Shown: positions 40,294-49,486 of the stretch, in pieces
How positions within the stretch are numbered: position 1 is the stretch's first letter
Layout of the letters: each line of letters begins with the position of its first letter
Source: Jannaschia sp. Os4
GTDB taxonomy: Bacteria > Pseudomonadota > Alphaproteobacteria > Rhodobacterales > Rhodobacteraceae
Assembly (NCBI RefSeq): GCF_016820245.1
Contig: NZ_JAFCAR010000003.1
Span: 62,001-126,000 of the forward strand
Length of the DNA stretch: 64,000 bases
Reading direction: 5' to 3'
Notes under the pieces: model-generated
The model's input: only the letters and a program-made list of their open reading frames with translations
The model's database searches: none
What the model was told of the DNA's origin: nothing
Made by a program: the position numbers and the translations under genes

Positions 40294-41486
40294 AGCGCGT
40301 CCGCGATGCGCCGCGCCAGCCGCCGCGCGGTCTCGTCCTTGGACAGGCGCGGCCACGCCTCCGCCCCCTCCGCGTCGATCACCGTCACCGCGTTCTCGGT
40401 CCCGCCCATGATGCCCGTCGCGGGCGACACGTCGTTCGCCACGATCCAGTCGCAGCCCTTGCGCGCCCGCTTGGCCGTCGCATGGGCCACCACGTCGCCA
40501 TTCTCGTCGCCGGTCTCGGCCGCGAAGCCCACGACGAGCGCCGGGCGCCGGTCCCCCTTCGCCACGGTGGCGAGGATGTCCGGGTTCTCCGCGAAGGCCA
40601 GCGCGGGCGCTCCGCCCCCGTCCTTCTTCATCTTCGACGCGGAGGCGTTCTCCACCCGCCAGTCCGCCACGGCGGCGGCCATCACGGCCACGTCGGCGGG
40701 CAGCGCGGCCTCCACCGCCGCCAGCATCTCGCGCGCCGTCTCGACGCGGACCACATCCACCCCCTCGGGCGGGGCAACCCGCGCGGGGCCGGTCACGAAG
40801 GTCACCCGCGCGCCGAGGTCGCGCAGCGCGGCGGCGATGGCCGTCCCCTGCGCCCCCGAGGAGCGGTTGGCGATGTAGCGCACGGGGTCGATCGGCTCGT
40901 GCGTCGGCCCGGAGGTCACCAGCACGTGGCGCCCCTTCAGCGGCCCATCCGCCAGCATCCCCGCCAGCGCGTCCACGATCTCCGGCACCTCGGCCATCCG
41001 CCCCGGCCCGTACTCGCCACAGGCCATCGACCCCTCGACGGGGCCGATCACGCGGATGCCGTCGGCCCGCAGGGTGGCGAGGTTCCGCCGCATGGCGGCG
41101 TGCTCCCACATCCGGACGTTCATCGCGGGCACGATCACCACGGGCTTGTCCGTCGCCATCAGCAGCGTCGAGGCGAGGTCGTCCGCATGCCCGCCCGCCA
41201 TCTTGGCCATCGTATTCGCCGTCGCCGGGCAGACCACCAGCAGGTCCGCCGCGCGGGACAGCTCGATATGACCCATCTCCGCCTCGTCGGTCAGGTCGAA
41301 CAGGTCGCGGTAGACCTTGGAGGCGGCCAGAGCCGACACCGAGAGGGGCGTGACGAACTCCTCCGCCGCGCGGGTCAGCACGGGGGTCACCGTCGCGCCG
41401 CGGTCGCGCAGCCGCCTGATCAGGTCGAGCGCCTTGAAGGCCGCGATGCCGCCGCCGACGATCAGGAGGATGCGCTTGCCGTGCAT
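40290..41486 (-). CDS. coaBC: Bifunctional phosphopantothenoylcysteine decarboxylase/synthetase
   Basis: 398 residues. N-terminal CoaC flavoprotein domain: [40 protein letters not shown] with the active-site region, [20 protein letters not shown] (the PxMNxxMW motif) and [20 protein letters not shown] with the catalytic Cys. C-terminal CoaB domain: [56 protein letters not shown] and DWIVANDVS. The enzyme performs two successive steps of coenzyme A synthesis from 4'-phosphopantothenate. It heads the coaBC-dut-moeB-like operon with 4-bp overlaps throughout. Confidence 0.96.
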   Translation of the reverse strand: MHGKRILLIVGGGIAAFKALDLIRRLRDRGATVTPVLTRAAEEFVTPLSVSALAASKVYRDLFDLTDEAEMGHIELSRAADLLVVCPATANTMAKMAGGHADDLASTLLMATDKPVVIVPAMNVRMWEHAAMRRNLATLRADGIRVIGPVEGSMACGEYGPGRMAEVPEIVDALAGMLADGPLKGRHVLVTSGPTHEPIDPVRYIANRSSGAQGTAIAAALRDLGARVTFVTGPARVAPPEGVDVVRVETAREMLAAVEAALPADVAVMAAAVADWRVENASASKMKKDGGGAPALAFAENPDILATVAKGDRRPALVVGFAAETGDENGDVVAHATAKRARKGCDWIVANDVSPATGIMGGTENAVTVIDAEGAEAWPRLSKDETARRLARRIADAL

Positions 41487-41505
41487 GGGGGAGGGCTAGC
41501 GCGCC

Positions 41506-41576
41506 CGTAGGGTGGGCGAAAGCCCACGCGGATCTTGGTCCATCACCCCGCCGCGGGGGCCTTCGCCCACCCTACG
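41506..41576. repeat. REP-like palindromic element between coaBC and the ChaN-like gene
   Basis: Outer arms CGTAGGGTGGGCGAA (41506-41520) and TTCGCCCACCCTACG (41562-41576) are exact complements; the left half also forms a small inner hairpin GTGGGC-GAAA-GCCCAC. A second member lies at 59524-59588 with the same CCACCCTACG/CGTAGGGTGG core. CGTAGGGTGGG elements are, as I recall, widespread dispersed repeats in bacteria. Confidence 0.7.
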
Positions 41577-41579
41577 ACG

Positions 41580-42350
41580 TCACCGGAACGCCGCGCAGGG
41601 ATCGCCCCGCTCCGGCGCGTCGGCCACCGCCACCGCATCGAACGGCCCGTCCAACTCGCCCTCGCCCTGCCCGAGCGTCCACTGCGCCACCTCCGGCGCC
41701 GCCAGCGCCACCATCGACGGCGCGCCCCAGTCGGCCCGCACGTGCCCCGTCCCCGCGATCACCGCGACCGGCCCGCCCGTCTCCGCCAGCGCGCGCAGCG
41801 CCGCGTCCGCGAGCGCCGCGTCGCGCAGCCGCTGCGCCTCGACGAAGCCCGGCAGCATCTCCTCGGGCAGCGCTTCGCAATGGGCGGCGGCCTGTCCCGC
41901 CTCGCGCTCGGCCTGCTGTTCCGGGGGCAACGGGCGGTCCAGCCCGAACCGCGCGCCGCCTGTCCCGAACACCGCGAGCGCCCCGTCCGAGACGGCGCGC
42001 CGCACCTCGTCCGGCGGCAGCGCGGCCCCGTAGAGCGGCGCCCCCTGCGCGAGGATCGGGGCGTACATCGCCAAGTCAGGCCAGCCCCGCGCCGACCATT
42101 CGAACGCCGCGTCCATCGCGGCGACGTCGCCCCGGTCGACGGGGGCGGCGGCGTGGCGCGGCTCCAGCATCTCCAGCACGAGGGCCGACGGGTCGAGCGC
42201 GGCCACGATCCCGGCCTGCACGCGGTGATGGTCGGGGTTGTCGTGGACCTCGCCCAGCCAGACGACCTGCGCCCCCGCCGGGGGCAGGGGCGCGGTATCG
42301 GCGGTGGCGGGGCCTGCGGCGACGAGCGCCGCGGCGATCAGCCGTCTCAC
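41580..42350 (-). CDS. ChaN family (haem-binding uptake-like) protein
   Basis: 256 residues from a GTG at 42350 overlapping the rpoH stop. A short signal peptide (RRLIAAALVAAGPATAD) suggests export. The ChaN/DUF399 fold is indicated by VVWLGEVHDNPDHHRVQAGI with paired histidines, LVLEMLEPRHAAAPV, AAHCEALPEEMLPGFVEAQ, and AVIAGTGHVRADWGAP near the C-terminus. ChaN of Campylobacter binds haem as an iron-regulated lipoprotein; here no lipobox Cys is seen, so a soluble periplasmic protein is likely. Linkage to rpoH suggests stress co-expression (inference). Confidence 0.75.
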   Translation of the reverse strand: MRRLIAAALVAAGPATADTAPLPPAGAQVVWLGEVHDNPDHHRVQAGIVAALDPSALVLEMLEPRHAAAPVDRGDVAAMDAAFEWSARGWPDLAMYAPILAQGAPLYGAALPPDEVRRAVSDGALAVFGTGGARFGLDRPLPPEQQAEREAGQAAAHCEALPEEMLPGFVEAQRLRDAALADAALRALAETGGPVAVIAGTGHVRADWGAPSMVALAAPEVAQWTLGQGEGELDGPFDAVAVADAPERGDPCAAFR

Positions 42351-43225
42351 ACGAGGAAGTGCCGCACCTCGCGCGACTGCCCCTCCAGCGACTTGCGCAT
42401 CTTGGCGAAGGCGGCAGCCTCCAGTTGGCGCACGCGCTCCTTCGAGAGGTTCAGTTCGTTGCCGAGCGACTCCAGCGTCCGCGGCTCCTCGCGCAGCTTG
42501 CGCTCGCGCACGATGAACTGCTCGCGGTCGTTCAGGCCCGCCAGCGCGACCACCAGCCACTGCCGCAACTGGTCGGTATCGTGGGACGCCTCGACCAAGG
42601 TGTCGGCCTGCTCCGCGTCGTCCTCCAGCGTGTCGATCCACTCGCGCCCGTCCTCGTCCGAGGATTGCGTGGCGTTGAGCGAGAAGTCCGAGCCGGACAG
42701 GCGGCCCTCCATCATCTCCACGTCGTGCAGCGGCACGCCGACCTCGGTGGCGATCATCTCGCGCATGGTCTGGCGGTCGAGGATCGTGCCCTCCTTCAGA
42801 GCCTCGCGCTCCAGCCGCGCCTGCACCCGGCGCAGGTTGAAGAAGAGCGACTTCTGGCTGGAGGTCGATCCGGTCCGCACCATCGACCAGTTCCGCATCA
42901 CGTAGTCCTGGATCGACGCCTTGATCCACCACACCGCGTAGGTCGAGAAGCGCACGCCTCGGTCGGGGTCGAACTTGTCGGCGGCCTTCATCAGGCCCAG
43001 CCCCGCCTCCTGGATCAGGTCGTTCATCGGCGCGCCGTAGCGCTTGAACTTCGCCGCCATGCTGATGGCGAGGCGCATGTAGGCGGTGATCAGGCGGTGC
43101 AGGCTCTGCTCGCAGCGCTCGTCGCGCCACGCGTAGGCCAGCCGCAGCTCCGTCTCCGCGTCCAAGAGCTCCGCCTTCATGGCGCGCCTTGACAGGGACG
43201 TGTCCGAGTTGAAATCGAAAGCCAT
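42347..43225 (-). CDS. rpoH: RNA polymerase sigma-32 factor (RpoHII type)
   Basis: 292 residues from the ATG at 43225 (GGGAGG upstream). Region 1.2/2: LRLAYAWRDERCEQSLHRLI, RLAISMAAKFKRYGAPMNDL, QEAGLGLMKAADKFDPDRGV and RFSTYAVWWIKASIQDYVMR. The RpoH box reads SSQKSLFFNLRRVQARLERE, and region 4.2 ESLGNELNLSKERVRQLEAA. The N-terminus FDFNSDTSLSRRAMKAELLD resembles the second heat-shock sigma (RpoHII) of Rhodobacter more than RpoHI. A match to the RpoE (singlet-oxygen) promoter lies 59 bp upstream, as known for rpoHII in R. sphaeroides. It directs transcription of photo-oxidative and heat stress genes. Confidence 0.95.
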   Translation of the reverse strand: MAFDFNSDTSLSRRAMKAELLDAETELRLAYAWRDERCEQSLHRLITAYMRLAISMAAKFKRYGAPMNDLIQEAGLGLMKAADKFDPDRGVRFSTYAVWWIKASIQDYVMRNWSMVRTGSTSSQKSLFFNLRRVQARLEREALKEGTILDRQTMREMIATEVGVPLHDVEMMEGRLSGSDFSLNATQSSDEDGREWIDTLEDDAEQADTLVEASHDTDQLRQWLVVALAGLNDREQFIVRERKLREEPRTLESLGNELNLSKERVRQLEAAAFAKMRKSLEGQSREVRHFLV

Positions 43226-43283
43226 GGGCCAACCTCCCGGGTGCATGTCGTAGGCCCGCCTCTTCTCGGGTGGGTCCTGACTT

Positions 43284-43313
43284 GCGTTACGGGCGGGGGG
43301 CGGCGATGGATCA
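43284..43313 (-). promoter_or_regulatory. RpoE (sigma-E)-type promoter of rpoH
   Basis: On the minus strand TGATCC (43313-43308), an 18-bp spacer, then TAACGC (43289-43284). This equals the R. sphaeroides sigma-E consensus as I recall it, TGATCC-N18-TAANNN, and gives a 5' leader of about 50 nt before the rpoH start. rpoHII is a known member of that regulon. Confidence 0.8.
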
Positions 43314-43330
43314 CAAAAAAGATCGGCTAA

Positions 43331-43858
43331 GTGTCTCGGAACATTGGCGTCACTTTGGTGTTGGGGCATTCCGCTTCGGGCAAGTCGGCCTATGCCGAGG
43401 CGTTGGTCGAGGCGTCATCCGACACACGGACCTACCTCGCCACCGCACGGGCTTGGGACGACGAGATGCGGGCCAAGATCGCGCGCCACGCGGCCCGGCG
43501 CGGTCCCGACTGGCGCACCGTCGAGGTGCCCGAGGCGCTGGCCGATGCGTTGGATGACATAGGCCCCGGGGGCGCCGTCCTCCTCGATTGCGCGACGATG
43601 TGGCTGCTCAACGTGACCGGCGACGCGGGCGGGGCGTGGCAGGATGCCGCGGACGCTTGGATCGCCGCCGCGACCGCCTGTCGCAGCCCGGTGACGATCG
43701 TCTCGAACGACGTCGGCGGCGGGGTCGTCCCCGCCAACGCGATGGCCCGCCGCTTCCAGCGCGACCAAGGCCTGCTGAACCAGCGCCTCGCCGCGCGCGC
43801 CGACCGCGTGGCGCTCGTGACCGCGGGCCTGCCGCAATGGCTCAAGGGCGGGCCGTGA
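43331..43858 (+). CDS. cobU: Bifunctional adenosylcobinamide kinase/guanylyltransferase
   Basis: 175 residues from a GTG at 43331. The P-loop TLVLGHSASGKSAYAEALVE starts the protein; YLATARAWDDEMRAKIARHA carries the conserved His that becomes guanylylated, and VSNDVGGGVVPANAMARRFQ followed by QRLAARADRVALVTAGLPQW is the conserved C-terminal block. The enzyme phosphorylates and then guanylylates adenosylcobinamide in the nucleotide-loop part of B12 synthesis or salvage. The window also encodes a B12-dependent mutase (ecm). No cobalamin riboswitch fits in the 105-bp spacer to rpoH. It overlaps the next phosphatase gene by 4 bp. Confidence 0.93.
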   Translation: MSRNIGVTLVLGHSASGKSAYAEALVEASSDTRTYLATARAWDDEMRAKIARHAARRGPDWRTVEVPEALADALDDIGPGGAVLLDCATMWLLNVTGDAGGAWQDAADAWIAAATACRSPVTIVSNDVGGGVVPANAMARRFQRDQGLLNQRLAARADRVALVTAGLPQWLKGGP

Positions 43859-44412
43859 CCCGGCTCTGGCTCGTCCGCCACGGCCCGACCCATGCCCGGA
43901 CGCTGATCGGCCACACCGACCGGCCCGCCGACCTGTCCGACGCCGCGCGCCTGCGCCGCCTCTCCGCCGCGCTGCCCCATGCGCCGGTCGTCTCCTCGGA
44001 TCTGTCGCGCACCCGCGCCACCGCCGCCGCCATCGCCGGGGACCGCCCCCGCCGCCCCGACGAGCCCGCCCTGCGCGAGTTCCATTACGGCGACTGGGAG
44101 GACCGCGCCTTCGACACGTTCGACGGCCCCCTTTCCCGCGCCTTCTTCGAGACGCCGGGCGACGTCCGTCCGCCTAACGGCGAGTCGTGGAACGACGTGG
44201 CCGCGCGGGCGGGCGCGGCGGTGGCGCGCCTGTCGAGGGGGGGCGACCTGATCCTCGTCGTGCATTTCGGCGTGATCCTGACCCAGTGGGCCCGCGCCAC
44301 CGGCCACGCGCCCGCCGAGGTGCTCGCTCAGCCCGTCGCCCCGCTCTCGCTGACCCGGATCGACGTGGAGGACGGCGTGCTGCACCCGGTCGCGGTGGAT
44401 CGCCACCCCTGA
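43855..44412 (+). CDS. Histidine phosphatase family protein (possible alpha-ribazole phosphatase, CobC-like)
   Basis: 185 residues from a GTG overlapping the cobU stop. The phosphohistidine loop LWLVRHGPTHARTLIGHTD starts at residue 3; SSDLSRTRATAAAIAG contains the second Arg; EFHYGDWEDRAFDTF the catalytic Glu region, and LILVVHFGVILTQWAR the closing His. This is the branch-1 histidine phosphatase fold. Coupling to cobU suggests alpha-ribazole-5'-phosphate phosphatase (CobC), which would complete the lower-ligand pathway, but sequence alone does not separate it from phosphoglycerate-mutase-like enzymes. Confidence 0.8.
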   Translation: MTRLWLVRHGPTHARTLIGHTDRPADLSDAARLRRLSAALPHAPVVSSDLSRTRATAAAIAGDRPRRPDEPALREFHYGDWEDRAFDTFDGPLSRAFFETPGDVRPPNGESWNDVAARAGAAVARLSRGGDLILVVHFGVILTQWARATGHAPAEVLAQPVAPLSLTRIDVEDGVLHPVAVDRHP

Positions 44413-44470
44413 TCGCGCCCATCACCTATCGGCGTTGGACCCCGGCGCGCGGCCCCGCTAGCCGGGCGGC

Positions 44471-45157
44471 ATGACCTACGACCTCCTGATCGGCGACCGC
44501 TCCTACTCCTCGTGGTCCCTGCGCGGCTGGCTGATGTTCGCCGCCTTCGACATCCCCGTCCGCGTCACCTTGGCCGAGATGTACGACCCCGGCTTCCACC
44601 CGACGGTGGAGCGCTGGTCCCCCGGCTTCCGCACCGTGCCGCTCGCCCGCACGGAGGAGGGCGCCGTCTGGTCCGACACGCTCGCCATCGCCGAGGGGCT
44701 GGCCGAGGCGCACCCGGAGGCGGGCCACTGGCCCGCGGACCCGGCCGCGCGCGGCCTCGCCCGGTCGATGGCGGCGCTGATGCATTCCGGCTTCGGGGCG
44801 CTCCGCTCCGCCTGCCCGATGAACCTGCGCGTCGCGTGGCGCGGCTTCGCGCCCGACGACGCCGTGCGCGCCGACCTCGCCACGCTGGAGGCCCTCTGGG
44901 CCCGCGCCCGCGCGATGGCCGGGGACGGCCCGTGGCTCTTCGGCCCCTACGGCGCGGTGGACGCGATGTTCGCCCCGGTGGCGATGCGGATCGCGGGCTA
45001 CGGCCTGCCCGTCGGCCCCGAGGCACGCGCCTATGTCGACGCCCACCTCGCCCACGCGCCGCTGCGCGCATGGCGCGCCGAGGGCGAGGCGGCGGACCGG
45101 ACGCTCGACGTCTACGACATGGGGCTCGAGACGGCGCCCTTCCCGATCCAGCCCTGA
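44471..45157 (+). CDS. Glutathione S-transferase-like protein
   Basis: 228 residues. The N-terminal thioredoxin-like domain YDLLIGDRSYSSWSLRGWLM has the serine-rich SYSSWS motif of zeta-like/YfcF-type GSTs, in which a serine replaces the catalytic tyrosine. TVPLARTEEGAVWSDTLAIA holds the cis-Pro and glutathione-binding Ser region. The helical C-domain contains CPMNLRVAWRGFAPDD and LFGPYGAVDAMFAPVAMRIA. It is presumably a cytoplasmic detoxification or isomerase enzyme. It starts 58 bp after the phosphatase and may be in the same transcript. Confidence 0.85.
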   Translation: MTYDLLIGDRSYSSWSLRGWLMFAAFDIPVRVTLAEMYDPGFHPTVERWSPGFRTVPLARTEEGAVWSDTLAIAEGLAEAHPEAGHWPADPAARGLARSMAALMHSGFGALRSACPMNLRVAWRGFAPDDAVRADLATLEALWARARAMAGDGPWLFGPYGAVDAMFAPVAMRIAGYGLPVGPEARAYVDAHLAHAPLRAWRAEGEAADRTLDVYDMGLETAPFPIQP

Positions 45158-45205
45158 CACCCTCGCCTTGCCCGACATACCTCGGGGGAGCCGACCGCAG
45201 GGCGG

Positions 45206-45222
45206 CGGGGGCGGAGCCCCCG
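45206..45222. repeat. GGGGGC-GAGCCCCC hairpin repeat
   Basis: CGGGGGC-GGA-GCCCCCG lies between the GST and comM genes, following CCCGACATACCTCGGGGGAG (45171-45190). It is related in core sequence to the hairpin at 22154-22172 and probably belongs to the same dispersed intergenic family; it may also act as a terminator. Confidence 0.5.
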
Positions 45223-45268
45223 TGGCGCCGTTAACCACTCCTTCACCCCGATCGGCCAAGCGTCGCCC

Positions 45269-46774
45269 ATGCTCGCGCGCCACACCACCGTCGCCTTCGA
45301 GGGGACCGAGGCCACGCCGGTCGAGGTGCAGTGCGCCGTCGCCGCCGGGATGCCCGCCCTCACCCTCGTGGGCCTGCCCGACAAGGCCGTGTCCGAGGCC
45401 AAGGAACGGGTGAAGGCCGCGCTGTCGGAACTGTCCATCGCGCTGCCCTCCAAGCGCATCACCATCAACCTCTCCCCCGCCGACCTCCCCAAGGAGGGCG
45501 CGCATTTCGACCTGCCGATCGCGCTCGCGCTGCTCGCCGCGCTGGAGATCGTCCCCGCCGAGGCCGTCGCCAAGGCGGTCTCGCTGGGCGAGATGTCCCT
45601 CGACGGCTCCCTCGTCCCCGTCACCGGCGCGCTCCCGGCGGCCGTCACGGCGGGCGCCCACGACGCCACCCTCTTCTGCCCCGCCGCCTGCGGCCCCGAG
45701 GCCGCGTGGGTCGACGCCGCCACCGTGCACGCCGCGCCCTCGCTTGCCGCGATCATCGACCACCTCACCGGCGCCCGCCCGCTCGAGCCCGCGAAGGCCG
45801 GCCGCCTCCCCGCCCCCGACGCCACCAAGTGCCTGTCCGAGGTGCGCGGCCAAGCCCGCGCCAAGCGCGCGCTGGAGATCGCCGCCGCCGGGCGCCACCA
45901 CCTGTTCCTCATGGGCCCGCCCGGCGCGGGCAAGTCGATGCTCGCCGAGCGCCTGCCCGGCCTCCTGCCGCCGCTCTCGGCGGCCGAATCGCTCGACACC
46001 TCGATGATCCACTCCCTCGCCGGCACGCTCGAGGCGGGCGGCATCCTCCAGCGGCGGCCCTTCATGGACCCGCACCACACCGCCTCGCAGGCGGCCCTCG
46101 TGGGCGGCGGCAAGGGCGCCAAGCCCGGCCAGATCAGCCTCGCGCACAACGGCGTGCTGTTCCTCGACGAACTGCCCGAGTTCCCCCGCCAAGTGCTGGA
46201 GGTGCTGCGCCAGCCCATCGAGACCGGCGAGGTGCACGTCGCCCGCGCCAACGCCCACGTGCGCTACCCCTGCCGGTTCCTCCTGCTCGCCGCCGCCAAC
46301 CCCTGCCGCTGCGGCCACCTCAACGACGCCGACCGCGCCTGCGGGCAGGCCCCGCTCTGCGGCGCGAAGTATCTCGACCGCCTGTCCGGGCCGCTGCTCG
46401 ACCGCTTCGACCTGCGCCTCGAGGTGCCCGCCGTCCCCGTCGCCGACCTCGCCGACCGCCCGGCGGGCGAGACCTCCGAGGTGGTCGCCGCCCGCATCGC
46501 CGCCGCCCGCGCGGTCCAGTCCGAGCGCTACGCGGGCGAGGACGCCCTCGTGACCAACGCCGACCTCTCCGGCGCGGCCCTCGACGCCCATGCGATGCCC
46601 GATGCCGAGGGCCGGAAGATGCTGGAGGCCGCCGCCGACCGCCTGCGCCTCTCGGCCCGCGCCTACCACCGCACCCGCAAGGTCGCCCGCACCATCGCCG
46701 ACCTCGCCGGCGTCGACGGCATCGGGGCGCCGCACGTCGCCGAGGCCCTCGGCTACCGGCTGGTGGACCCCTAG
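45269..46774 (+). CDS. comM: YifB/ComM family Mg-chelatase-like AAA+ ATPase
   Basis: 501 residues. An N-terminal Lon-like S16 fold ([40 protein letters not shown]) is followed by a Mg-chelatase AAA+ module: [20 protein letters not shown] (Walker A, about residue 217), [39 protein letters not shown] (Walker B), and a cysteine-rich [20 protein letters not shown] insert before [15 protein letters not shown]. ComM is a hexameric helicase that promotes branch migration during natural transformation. Cytoplasmic. Its 3' end overlaps slyX, convergent, by 4 bp. Confidence 0.92.
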   Translation: MLARHTTVAFEGTEATPVEVQCAVAAGMPALTLVGLPDKAVSEAKERVKAALSELSIALPSKRITINLSPADLPKEGAHFDLPIALALLAALEIVPAEAVAKAVSLGEMSLDGSLVPVTGALPAAVTAGAHDATLFCPAACGPEAAWVDAATVHAAPSLAAIIDHLTGARPLEPAKAGRLPAPDATKCLSEVRGQARAKRALEIAAAGRHHLFLMGPPGAGKSMLAERLPGLLPPLSAAESLDTSMIHSLAGTLEAGGILQRRPFMDPHHTASQAALVGGGKGAKPGQISLAHNGVLFLDELPEFPRQVLEVLRQPIETGEVHVARANAHVRYPCRFLLLAAANPCRCGHLNDADRACGQAPLCGAKYLDRLSGPLLDRFDLRLEVPAVPVADLADRPAGETSEVVAARIAAARAVQSERYAGEDALVTNADLSGAALDAHAMPDAEGRKMLEAAADRLRLSARAYHRTRKVARTIADLAGVDGIGAPHVAEALGYRLVDP

Positions 46775-46959
46775 TAGTGGGGCGGCCGCTCGTCGCCCAG
46801 GACGACCGAGCCGCCCGCCTCGTCGCCCTCGGCGACCCGCTCCATCAGCATCCGCACCCGCCGCTCCAGCACGGCGATCTCGCCCGCCTGCCGGTGCACG
46901 ACCGCGCTCAGGTCGTCGACCGTGCGCTCCAAGTGCGCGATCCGCTCCTCGTGCTCCAC
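46771..46959 (-). CDS. slyX: SlyX family protein
   Basis: 62 residues, a short coiled coil with heptad hydrophobics ([38 protein letters not shown]) and the characteristic C-terminal ERPPHY, matching the PPHY end of SlyX proteins. Function is unknown in any organism as far as I recall; the name comes from a linked gene in E. coli. It lies between convergent comM and divergent hisS, with 50 bp to the latter. Confidence 0.85.
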   Translation of the reverse strand: MEHEERIAHLERTVDDLSAVVHRQAGEIAVLERRVRMLMERVAEGDEAGGSVVLGDERPPHY

Positions 46960-47009
46960 GGGAACCCTCCGGCTTGAAGGCCACCCCCCGCCCGGCTAGG
47001 GCGCGGCGC

Positions 47010-48482
47010 ATGGCCAAGGACAAGATCAGACGCCCCCGCGCCGAGACGCCGAAGGGCTTCCGCGACTACTTCGGCGCGGAAGTCACCGCGCGCAAGGAGA
47101 TGCTCGACCGGATCGCCGAGGTCTACCGCCTCCACGGGTTCGAGGCGCTGGAGTCCTCCGCCGTCGAGACGGTCGAAGCGCTGGGCAAGTTCCTCCCCGA
47201 CGTGGACCGCCCCAACGAGGGCGTCTTCGCGTGGCAGGAGGACGCCGAGGGCGAGAAGCCCGGCGACTGGCTCGCGCTCCGCTACGACCTGACGGCGCCC
47301 TTGGCGCGCGTCTACGCGCAGCACCGCAACGACCTGCCCACGCCCTACCGCCGCTACGCGATGGGGCCGGTCTGGCGCAACGAGAAGCCGGGGCCGGGGC
47401 GGTTCCGCCAGTTCATCCAATGCGACGCCGACACGGTGGGCACGGCTTCCCCCGCCGCCGACGCCGAGATGGCCGCGCTGATGGCCGACGTGCTGGAGGC
47501 GGTGGGCATCCCGCGCGGGGACTACGTGGTGCGGGTCAACTCGCGCCGCGTGCTGAACGGCGTGCTGGAGGCCACGGGCGTGGACGACGCGGCCAAGCAG
47601 GCCGACGTGCTGCGGACGATCGACAAGTTCGACAAGGTCGGCGAGGCGGGCGTGCGCCAACTGCTCGGAGAGGGCCGCGAGGACGCCTCGGGGGCCTTCA
47701 TCGACGGCGTGGGCCTGACCGACGCGCAGGCCGAGCCTGTGATCGCGTTCCTGACCTCCAAGGGCGCCGACGTCGCGACGACGCTGGCCAACCTGCGCGC
47801 CGCCGTGGGCGGCTCCGAGGCGGGCGCGCAGGGCGTGGACGAGCTGGAGCGCATCGCCGCCGTGCTCGAAGCCCAAGGCTACGGCGAGGATCGCATCCAA
47901 CTCGACCCGGCGGTCGTCCGGGGCTTGGGCTACTACACCGGCCCCGTCTTCGAGGCGGAGCTCACCTTCGAGATCACCGACGAGAAGGGCCGCCCGCGCC
48001 AGTTCGGATCGGTCGCCGGCGGGGGCCGCTACGACGACCTCGTCAAGCGCTTCACCGGGCAGGCCGTGCCCGCCACCGGCATATCCATCGGCGTGGACCG
48101 CCTGCTCGCCGCGCTGCAGGCCAAGGGGCGGCTGGAGACGGAGGCCACCGGCCCCGTCGTCGTCACCGTGATGGACCGGGACCGGATGGGCGACTACCTC
48201 GCGCTGACCCGGACGCTGCGCGCGGCGGGCATCCGGGCGGAGACCTATCTCGGCAACCCCAAGAACTTCGGCAACCAGCTCAAGTACGCCGACAAGCGAA
48301 ACAGCCCGGCCGCCGTGATCCAAGGTTCCGACGAGGCCGCGCGCGGCGTGGTGCAGGTCAAGGACCTCGCCTTGGGCAAGCGCCTCTCCGAAGGGGCGAC
48401 GGTCGAGGAGTGGAAGTCCCACGAGGCCCAGACCGAGGTGGCCGTGGCCGACCTCGTGGACCACCTCCGCAAGCTGCTGTGA
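47010..48482 (+). CDS. hisS: Histidyl-tRNA synthetase
   Basis: 490 residues. Class II synthetase motifs: [20 protein letters not shown] at the N-terminus, motif 2 [20 protein letters not shown] followed by [12 protein letters not shown], the histidine-specific [16 protein letters not shown], and motif 3 [20 protein letters not shown]. The C-terminal anticodon-binding domain includes [20 protein letters not shown] and [17 protein letters not shown]. It charges tRNA-His. The stop overlaps the hisZ GTG start by 4 bp, so the synthetase and its paralog HisZ are coupled. Confidence 0.96.
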   Translation: MAKDKIRRPRAETPKGFRDYFGAEVTARKEMLDRIAEVYRLHGFEALESSAVETVEALGKFLPDVDRPNEGVFAWQEDAEGEKPGDWLALRYDLTAPLARVYAQHRNDLPTPYRRYAMGPVWRNEKPGPGRFRQFIQCDADTVGTASPAADAEMAALMADVLEAVGIPRGDYVVRVNSRRVLNGVLEATGVDDAAKQADVLRTIDKFDKVGEAGVRQLLGEGREDASGAFIDGVGLTDAQAEPVIAFLTSKGADVATTLANLRAAVGGSEAGAQGVDELERIAAVLEAQGYGEDRIQLDPAVVRGLGYYTGPVFEAELTFEITDEKGRPRQFGSVAGGGRYDDLVKRFTGQAVPATGISIGVDRLLAALQAKGRLETEATGPVVVTVMDRDRMGDYLALTRTLRAAGIRAETYLGNPKNFGNQLKYADKRNSPAAVIQGSDEAARGVVQVKDLALGKRLSEGATVEEWKSHEAQTEVAVADLVDHLRKLL

Positions 48483-49486
48483 TCGGGGACGCGGACCGGA
48501 CCCGTGCGGGCGACCTGCTCGCGCGGCTGGAGGCAGCGGGCGCGGCCCGCTTCGCCCCGCCGATCCTCTTGCCCGCGGGCACGCTGCTGGACCTCTACGG
48601 CGAGGACATCCGCGCCCGCGCCTTCGTCACACACGACCCCCTCCGCGGCGAGGCGATGCTGCGCCCCGACTTCACCGTGCCGCTGGTGCAGGCGCACATG
48701 GAGGCGGGCGCCGAGCCCGCGCGCTACTGCTACGCGGGCGAGGTGTTCCGCCGGCAGGAGGAGGACGAGACCCGCCCCCGCGAATACCTGCAGGTGGGCT
48801 ACGAGGCCTTCGACGCCGACCGCGCGGCGGCGGAGGCCGAGGTGCTCGCCCTCTTCCTCGACGTGCTCGCCCCGTGGGAGCCGCGTCCCGCGACCGGCGA
48901 CCTCGGCCTGATCCGCGCCGCAGTCGCCGCCCTCGACACCACCGGGGCGCGCCGCGCGGCGCTCCTGCGCCACCTCTGGCGGCCCGCCCGCTTCCGCCGC
49001 CTGCTCGACCGCTTCGCGGGCCGCGCGCCCGGCCCTGCGACGGACCGGGCGCCGAACGACGCGCCGGTCATCGGCCAGCGCACGCCCGAGGAAGTGGAGG
49101 CCCGCCTCGACGCCCTGCGCGCCGACGCCGCCGAGCCGCCCATCGACGGGGGCCAAGCCGACGCGCTGCTGTCGCTCCTGTCGATGCGGGGCACCATGGC
49201 CGAGGCGCTGCGTGCGCTCCCCGACGCCGAATCCTTGCATGCCCGCGCCGACGCGCTGGCCGCGCGCGGCCTCGACCCCGCCACGCTCCCCTTCGCCCCC
49301 GCCGAGGGCCGCTCCGCCATGGAATACTACGACGGCTTCACCTTCACGATCACGGCGAACGACCGCACCGTCGCCACCGGCGGGCGCTACGACGCCCTGA
49401 CGGCGGCGCTGGGCGGGGGCCGCACGATCCCCGCCGTGGGCGGCGTGATCCGGCCCGGCCTGCTGGAGGGGGAGCTGCTGGCATGA
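48479..49486 (+). CDS. hisZ: ATP phosphoribosyltransferase regulatory subunit HisZ
   Basis: 335 residues from a GTG overlapping hisS. HisZ is a histidyl-tRNA synthetase paralog lacking the anticodon domain: [60 protein letters not shown] (motif 2-like), [19 protein letters not shown] and the C-terminal [34 protein letters not shown]. It partners the short HisG encoded next, forming a hetero-octamer in which HisZ gives histidine feedback. It overlaps hisG by 4 bp. Confidence 0.94.
   Translation: MIGDADRTRAGDLLARLEAAGAARFAPPILLPAGTLLDLYGEDIRARAFVTHDPLRGEAMLRPDFTVPLVQAHMEAGAEPARYCYAGEVFRRQEEDETRPREYLQVGYEAFDADRAAAEAEVLALFLDVLAPWEPRPATGDLGLIRAAVAALDTTGARRAALLRHLWRPARFRRLLDRFAGRAPGPATDRAPNDAPVIGQRTPEEVEARLDALRADAAEPPIDGGQADALLSLLSMRGTMAEALRALPDAESLHARADALAARGLDPATLPFAPAEGRSAMEYYDGFTFTITANDRTVATGGRYDALTAALGGGRTIPAVGGVIRPGLLEGELLA

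Noticed and set aside
43226-43330. Possible cobalamin riboswitch ahead of cobU
   Set aside because: The spacer is only 105 bp, holds the rpoH promoter, and shows no B12-box-like sequence.
44426-47023. An 865-codon minus-strand open frame opposite the GST and comM genes
   Set aside because: Low-complexity composition and complete overlap with recognised genes; a GC-driven shadow.
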